A stretch of DNA of 12,431 nucleotides, taken from NCBI GenBank assembly GCA_045640265.1, contig JAZUES010000051.1, positions 1-12,431 of the forward strand, given 5' to 3'. The translations under genes and the position numbers were made by a program. This stretch comes from Solibacillus sp045640265 (GTDB taxonomy: Bacteria; Bacillota; Bacilli; Bacillales_A; Planococcaceae). The notes beneath the pieces were generated by a model, which searched no databases, had not been told where the DNA came from, and worked only from the letters and a program-made list of their open reading frames with translations. Positions 12,414 through 12,431 of the stretch are shown here, in pieces (position 1 is the first letter of the stretch; the number at the start of each line of letters is the position of its first letter).

Positions 12414-12431
12414 ATGAAAAAGAATCGTTGG
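12414..12431 (+). CDS. Start of a protein-coding gene (six codons, cut by the window edge)
   Basis: ATG follows an AAGGGGGAAAT ribosome binding site at the right spacing. Only MKKNRW is visible. The basic start would suit a signal peptide, but nothing more can be said. The non-coding region ahead of it is unusually long (815 bp). Confidence 0.65.

Overview
The window is AT-rich DNA from a low-GC Gram-positive bacterium. Lipoprotein signals, strong purine-rich ribosome binding sites, TTG/GTG starts, a YocH-type LysM-3D wall protein, a YjfB-type motility protein and an ECF sigma/zinc anti-sigma pair point to the Bacillales. The overall flavour is Solibacillus/Lysinibacillus-like (Planococcaceae/Caryophanaceae); this placement is an inference from protein style only.

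Layout. 1-1907 (minus strand): the N-terminus of a lipoprotein, a lipoprotein Cu/Zn superoxide dismutase (sodC), and a secreted LysM-LysM-3D cell-wall protein with five tandem 7-residue repeats. Each complete gene has its own terminator. 2186-2462 (plus): a small YjfB-family motility gene behind a possible sigma-D promoter. 2463-3973: about 1.5 kb with no believable gene. It holds six copies of a composite two-hairpin repeat, four in one orientation (2491-3256) and two diverged copies in the other (3431-3857). 3257-3430, between the two clusters, shows nothing recognisable. 3974-4618: a YfbR-like HD-domain nucleotidase whose start codon is unclear. 4724-6513: an operon of ECF sigma factor, multi-span zinc-finger anti-sigma factor and membrane-anchored YfjL-like protein. 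6557-6847: an independently promoted and terminated structured RNA, possibly 6S RNA. 6946-7908: a PfkB-family fructokinase-like sugar kinase, convergent with a FabG-type short-chain reductase (7940-8671, minus) and sharing a two-way terminator with it. 8672-8977: an intergenic region with three spaced cre-like (CcpA) sites. 8978-9085: an extremely acidic 35-residue protein with its own promoter and terminator, missed by normal length cut-offs. 9179-11598 (minus): a three-gene operon of flavin reductase-like protein, enolase-superfamily epimerase/racemase and GNAT acyltransferase. 11599-12413: 815 bp of AT-rich non-coding DNA with a long interrupted inverted repeat. 12414 onward: the first six codons of a plus-strand gene.

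How the parts fit. Sigma factor, anti-sigma and third protein form one coupled stress-sensing unit. The minus-strand trio at 9179-11598 looks like a small catabolic or amino-acid-derivative module: an enolase-fold racemase next to an acyltransferase recalls N-acyl amino acid racemisation pathways, but the substrate cannot be read from the sequence. The most unusual content is the repeat array. Its two subfamilies share one architecture and show a compensated base pair. In all four imperfect pairs examined, reading the homologous strand turns the mismatch into a G-U pair, which suggests selection on an RNA fold.
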